17,709 nucleotides of DNA from Pseudomonadota bacterium. GTDB taxonomy: Bacteria; Pseudomonadota; Gammaproteobacteria; Acidithiobacillales; Acidithiobacillaceae. Positions 14,576-17,709 of this stretch are shown one piece after another. Under the pieces are notes generated by a model. It did not search any database. It had not been told where the DNA came from and saw only the letters and a program-made list of their open reading frames with translations. The stretch covers positions 1-17,709 of the forward strand of contig JAKAFG010000015.1 in NCBI GenBank assembly GCA_021818125.1, given 5' to 3'. The first letter of the stretch is position 1, and each line of letters starts with the position of its first letter. The position numbers and the translations under genes are program-made.

Positions 14576-15037
14576 ATGAGCAGCACCATCGCCCTCAATC
14601 GTGAGGCGAAACATGAATACTTTATCGAAGAGCGCTTTGAGGCTGGCATGGTCTTACAGGGCTGGGAGGTGAAATCGCTGCGCGCGGGTCGTCTTAACCT
14701 CAGAGACAGCTACATCGTCGTCAAAAACGCCGAGCTGTGGCTGCTCGGCGCGCACATCAGCCCGCTCCTCACCGCCAGTACCCATATAAACCCAGATCCG
14801 ACACGCACCCGCAAGCTGCTGATGCATCGGGAACAGATCAATCGCATGATCGGCAGCGTTGAGCGCAAGGGTTTTACCATCGTTCCCCTGGCCATGTACT
14901 GGAAACAGGGCCGCGCCAAGGTAGAAATCGCGCTGGTGAAAGGCAAACAGGAGCACGACAAGCGCGCCACCACCAAAGAACGGGAGTGGCAGCGGGACAA
15001 GGCGCGCATAATGAAGGGCGGAGCGCGGGATGCCTGA
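14576..15037 (+). CDS. smpB: SsrA-binding protein SmpB
   Basis: SmpB binds tmRNA (SsrA) and brings it to stalled ribosomes for trans-translation. The 153-residue protein has the family blocks ALNREAKHEYFIEERFEAG, GWEVKSLRAGRLNLRDSYI, GAHISPLL and the basic C-terminal tail KRATTKEREWQRDKARIM that folds into the decoding centre. The frame is open far upstream to 14351, but ATG 14576 has GGGAG and AGCAGG ahead of it and gives the normal length. The stop overlaps the start of the following membrane glycosyltransferase gene by eight bases. No tmRNA gene is seen in the window. Confidence 0.97.
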   Translation: MSSTIALNREAKHEYFIEERFEAGMVLQGWEVKSLRAGRLNLRDSYIVVKNAELWLLGAHISPLLTASTHINPDPTRTRKLLMHREQINRMIGSVERKGFTIVPLAMYWKQGRAKVEIALVKGKQEHDKRATTKEREWQRDKARIMKGGARDA

Positions 15038-16700
15038 ACAGCGTCGGGGGACTTTTCTCTTTCAGTCGCTGATTCTTTTCCTTTTTGCCTTCTGGCTTTT
15101 GGCCTTTCATACCGGGGATGCCAGCCTCTGGGACATTGATGAGCCCAATAATGCCCAGGCCCTGAAAGAAATGATGGTGCACCACAATTTGGTGGTGCCC
15201 ACTTTCGACGAAGCACTACGTCCCGACAAGCCTATCCTCAACTACTGGCTGATGTGGACCGGGGTGCGCCTGCTGGGGATGAACAGTTGGGGCCTGCGCA
15301 TTGGATCAGTAGCTATGGGTGCATTATTGGTACTCTATCTGGCCCTGGCCTTACGTCGCCTCTATGGGGAGCAGACGGCCTTGCTGGCGGGATTACTGGC
15401 CGCCACATCCCTGCATAGTCAGATTATCTTCCGGGCCGCTGTACCTGACCCTCTGCTGATTCTTTTCGTTGCGATCGCCCTGATTTCCTATCTGCGTGGT
15501 TATCTCTACCCGGAGGAAGGGCGCCGCGGTGTTCTGATCGCCTATGGTGCGATGGGGTTGGCGACCCTGGCTAAAGGCCCTATCGGCTTCCTCCTGCCCG
15601 GGCTTATCATTGTGATCTTTCTGCTGCTGCGCCGCGACTTGACAAGCCTCTGGCGCCGAGGACAACTGGTTTTAGGAATTCCTCTCTTCCTCGTCATCAC
15701 CTTACCCTGGTACCTGGCTGTGGGCATGGAGACCCACTGGGCTTGGGACCAGTTGTTCTTTGATCAGCAGAATGTTGATCGCTACACCGCCGCGATGCAA
15801 GGGCATCGCGGCCCTATTTATTACTATCTTTTCACCATCGCACTAGCGCTGCTGCCCTGGACGATTTTTCTGCCACAGACCTTCGCGGAACTCTGGCAAA
15901 GACGGGCCGTACTACTGCAAAAAGCGCCCGCCGATGCATTCATGCTGGTCTGGGCGATTGCCTGGGTCGCTTTTTTCAGCCTCGGCGCCACCAAACTCCC
16001 CAACTACGTCTGGGAGGCCTATCCCGCCCTCTTTGTCCTCATCGCAGCGCGCCTTTATGCAGCGTTCAATGAGGCGCAGCCCATCAGTCGCCGTGGTGTC
16101 ATTCTCTCCCTCGCGGCACTGTTGCTGATAGGTGTCGCCCTGGCGGTATTGGGCGCATGGTTGGTACCGGAGCAAATCCCGCCCCTGGGTGATGTGGCTT
16201 ATCTGGGCGTCCCCTATATCGCTGCGGCGTTGCTGGCCCTACTCTTCGCCTGGCGCGGCCTGCTGCTACCGGTTATCAGCAGTTTGGGAGCAGGCGCAGT
16301 AGCACTTACCGCTTGTTTGATGCTCCTGGCGATGCCCGCCTTGAACACCCTAAAGCCCTCCGTGACCATGGGTTGCATAATCCGTGCCAGCGAGGGCACA
16401 CAACCCTATGCCATCGCCACCTGGCGATGGTTCGAACCCAGTTTTCTGTTCTACGGCGGGCGCGGCGCCATGCGGGTACATCAGATGAAAAACCTGCAAG
16501 AACTCTCTCGCGTCGTGGCCGATGGTCAAGGTACGGCCTATCTCGCCCTCCCCGCCCACGATATACCTGCTGTACGGGCACAATTATCTAAGGCGCTGCG
16601 TGTTCGTGAACTTTACTCGGGTTATGAGCTCTATAGCCGGAAACATATCGCTCTACTACGTATTCAGACATCTTCACACTTGGAGAACAACGCATCATGA
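15030..16700 (+). CDS. ArnT/PMT-like membrane glycosyltransferase (GT83-type)
   Basis: This 556-residue integral membrane protein resembles the ArnT / dolichyl-phosphate-mannose mannosyltransferase superfamily, which transfers sugars from a polyprenyl-phosphate carrier to lipid A, protein or other periplasmic acceptors. Visible marks are a first membrane helix at about 11-29, the acidic catalytic loop DIDEPNNAQALKEMM (35-49), RPDKPILNYW (64-73), a second loop FRAAVPDPLLI (134-144) and many hydrophobic segments to about residue 440. A small C-terminal domain, probably periplasmic, follows. The donor and acceptor cannot be deduced. The ATG overlaps the smpB end, with GGAG seven bases ahead, and the gene ends in an ATGA overlap with the next one, so expression is likely coupled to both. 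Confidence 0.85.
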   Translation: MPEQRRGTFLFQSLILFLFAFWLLAFHTGDASLWDIDEPNNAQALKEMMVHHNLVVPTFDEALRPDKPILNYWLMWTGVRLLGMNSWGLRIGSVAMGALLVLYLALALRRLYGEQTALLAGLLAATSLHSQIIFRAAVPDPLLILFVAIALISYLRGYLYPEEGRRGVLIAYGAMGLATLAKGPIGFLLPGLIIVIFLLLRRDLTSLWRRGQLVLGIPLFLVITLPWYLAVGMETHWAWDQLFFDQQNVDRYTAAMQGHRGPIYYYLFTIALALLPWTIFLPQTFAELWQRRAVLLQKAPADAFMLVWAIAWVAFFSLGATKLPNYVWEAYPALFVLIAARLYAAFNEAQPISRRGVILSLAALLLIGVALAVLGAWLVPEQIPPLGDVAYLGVPYIAAALLALLFAWRGLLLPVISSLGAGAVALTACLMLLAMPALNTLKPSVTMGCIIRASEGTQPYAIATWRWFEPSFLFYGGRGAMRVHQMKNLQELSRVVADGQGTAYLALPAHDIPAVRAQLSKALRVRELYSGYELYSRKHIALLRIQTSSHLENNAS

Positions 16701-17308
16701 CGATCATTGGCAGCATTCAATACTTAGCGCGATCCGTGGTGTTTGGTGGAATCATTCTGACCGCGACCATGGGCAGCGCCTATGCGGCGCAGGCCTCTGC
16801 CGATCATGACCTGGACTATTGGCAGGCGCTGAGCCATACCCACTATATCGAAGAAGGCAGTAAGGGGCCTATCCTTTATGATTTTTTTGATCCCAACTGC
16901 CCCTATTGCCACCAAATTTATACCTGGCTGCAAAACCCCATTGACAATGGACAGTTGCGAGTCCGCTTCATTGTCGTTGGTTTCTTGACCCACAGCAGTA
17001 AGGGCAAGGCTTCCGCCATTCTCGCCGCGGCCAATCCGTTGACGGCACTTAAACAGGCGGAGATGGGGTTTACGATGACCAAGGCGGGTCCTGAAGGCGG
17101 TATCGATCCTGCCAGCGGCGCGGTAATCGCCAAAATGCAGGATCGTCTGCACTTCAACAAATCCCGGCTCCAGGGTAAAGAATTTGAGATTCAGGGAACC
17201 CCCGTCGCCAGCGTACCCTTTCTGGTCTACCGTAACGGCAAAACAATCCATTACATTTTTGGCTTACCCGATAATGCGCAATGGCGAGATTTACTCAACG
17301 CATCATGA
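16697..17308 (+). CDS. Periplasmic thioredoxin-fold oxidoreductase, DsbG/DsbA-like, CPYC motif
   Basis: The 203-residue protein has a cleavable signal peptide (hydrophobic core VVFGGIILTATMG, likely cleavage after SAYA near residue 30). A thioredoxin-like domain follows with the active-site motif DPNCPYCHQIY, Cys68 and Cys71, and a cis-proline loop around SVPFLVYRNGK (Pro174). IFGLPD near 188 resembles the end of DsbG. It is much shorter than DsbC or DsbG, because only about 35 residues lie between the signal peptide and the CPYC motif, so the N-terminal dimerisation domain is missing. A monomeric thiol oxidase is therefore more likely than a dimeric isomerase; this is an inference. It is joined to the upstream glycosyltransferase and the downstream DsbB-like gene by four-base ATGA overlaps. 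Confidence 0.85.
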   Translation: MTIIGSIQYLARSVVFGGIILTATMGSAYAAQASADHDLDYWQALSHTHYIEEGSKGPILYDFFDPNCPYCHQIYTWLQNPIDNGQLRVRFIVVGFLTHSSKGKASAILAAANPLTALKQAEMGFTMTKAGPEGGIDPASGAVIAKMQDRLHFNKSRLQGKEFEIQGTPVASVPFLVYRNGKTIHYIFGLPDNAQWRDLLNAS

Positions 17309-17709
17309 ATGCCAAGCATTTACCTTCACTGATCGCCGTACTGGTGGTGCTAGCCGCAATAGGCGCTTTTGCGCTGGTACTCTGGTTACAATTTGCAAGG
17401 GACTATGCGCCCTGTAGCCTCTGTGTGTATCAGCGCCTGGCCAATCTCGCTGTGCTGGTGGTCGTCGTGATGGGATTCTTCTGGACGGGCGCAGCGCGGC
17501 GCGGGTTATGGATGCTGGCCAGTGCCTATGCACTGGCAGGCGCAGGACTTGCCGGGTGGCAGTGGCATCTCAGCGCGGTAGCAAGCCGCACGCCGGAAAC
17601 GTGCACAACCGTGAATCTTTTTCAGGGCGGGCGCAGCTTCTGGCCTTTGGGCAAGGACGCCGCCTCGGCACTCTCGGGACAGGGCTCCTGTGCCGCCGCC
17701 GGGACCCGC
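17305..17709 (+). CDS. dsbB: DsbB family quinone-linked disulfide oxidoreductase (partial, C-terminus off the right edge)
   Basis: DsbB re-oxidises periplasmic thiol oxidases and passes the electrons to membrane quinone. The visible 135 residues start at an ATG that overlaps the previous stop (ATGA). They contain a first membrane helix (LIAVLVVLAAIGAFALVLWL), the quinone-side motif APCSLCVYQR with Cys37 and Cys40, two further hydrophobic helices (about 47-60 and 68-85), and the second redox pair Cys100 and Cys129 in the following periplasmic loop. This is the standard DsbB order. No stop is reached before the window ends, so the last helix is missing. The adjacent CPYC protein is the obvious partner. 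Confidence 0.9.
   Translation, partial: MNAKHLPSLIAVLVVLAAIGAFALVLWLQFARDYAPCSLCVYQRLANLAVLVVVVMGFFWTGAARRGLWMLASAYALAGAGLAGWQWHLSAVASRTPETCTTVNLFQGGRSFWPLGKDAASALSGQGSCAAAGTR

Overview
This is a GC-rich, densely packed chromosomal segment from a proteobacterium. It carries almost only core housekeeping genes, in gene pairs typical of beta/gammaproteobacteria: metX-metW, rplU-rpmA-obgE-proB, and fur/bamE divergent and next to ratA and smpB. The combination of these pairs, the MetX subtype, and a beta-carbonic anhydrase next to a SulP (bicarbonate-type) transporter suggests an autotroph such as Acidithiobacillus. The genus is inferred from protein character and was not checked by any search. 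No rRNA, tRNA, CRISPR array, transposase, phage gene or attachment site was found, and no gene-free stretch exceeds 300 bases.

Layout. (1) 1-567, minus strand: an unrecognised membrane protein that runs off the left edge, with a good sigma70-type promoter at 639-667. (2) 763-6474, plus strand: methionine and methyl-group metabolism. metX and metW overlap. A glutathione-transferase-like protein, the quinone methyltransferase UbiE and the cobalamin-independent methionine synthase MetE follow, closed by a strong terminator. (3) 6541-8828: carbonic anhydrase plus SulP transporter, probably a CO2/bicarbonate-acquisition operon. A striking array of helically phased repeats lies upstream. (4) 8932-11900: promoter, rplU, rpmA, a terminator that abuts the obgE start codon, then obgE and proB. 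(5) 11897-14448: fur (minus), bamE (plus), then a minus-strand pair made of a phospholipase-D/cardiolipin-synthase-like enzyme and ratA. (6) 14576-17709: smpB, an ArnT-like membrane glycosyltransferase, a short DsbG/DsbA-like periplasmic oxidoreductase and a DsbB-like protein cut by the right edge. These four are chained by start/stop overlaps.

How the genes work together. MetX activates homoserine and MetE makes methionine, which feeds SAM to methyltransferases such as UbiE and MetW. Carbonic anhydrase and SulP fit inorganic-carbon supply. Fur, BamE and RatA cover iron control, outer-membrane assembly, and quinone binding or ribosome association. The last cluster is an envelope module in which a DsbB-like protein probably re-oxidises the adjacent CPYC protein.

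I found no clearly new multi-gene system. The best second-look items are the phased repeat array before the carbonic anhydrase gene, the terminator that hides the obgE ribosome binding site, the histidine-rich insertion in MetE, the single-domain DsbG-like protein paired with DsbB, and the Lys-to-Arg change in one HKD motif of the phospholipase-D-like enzyme.
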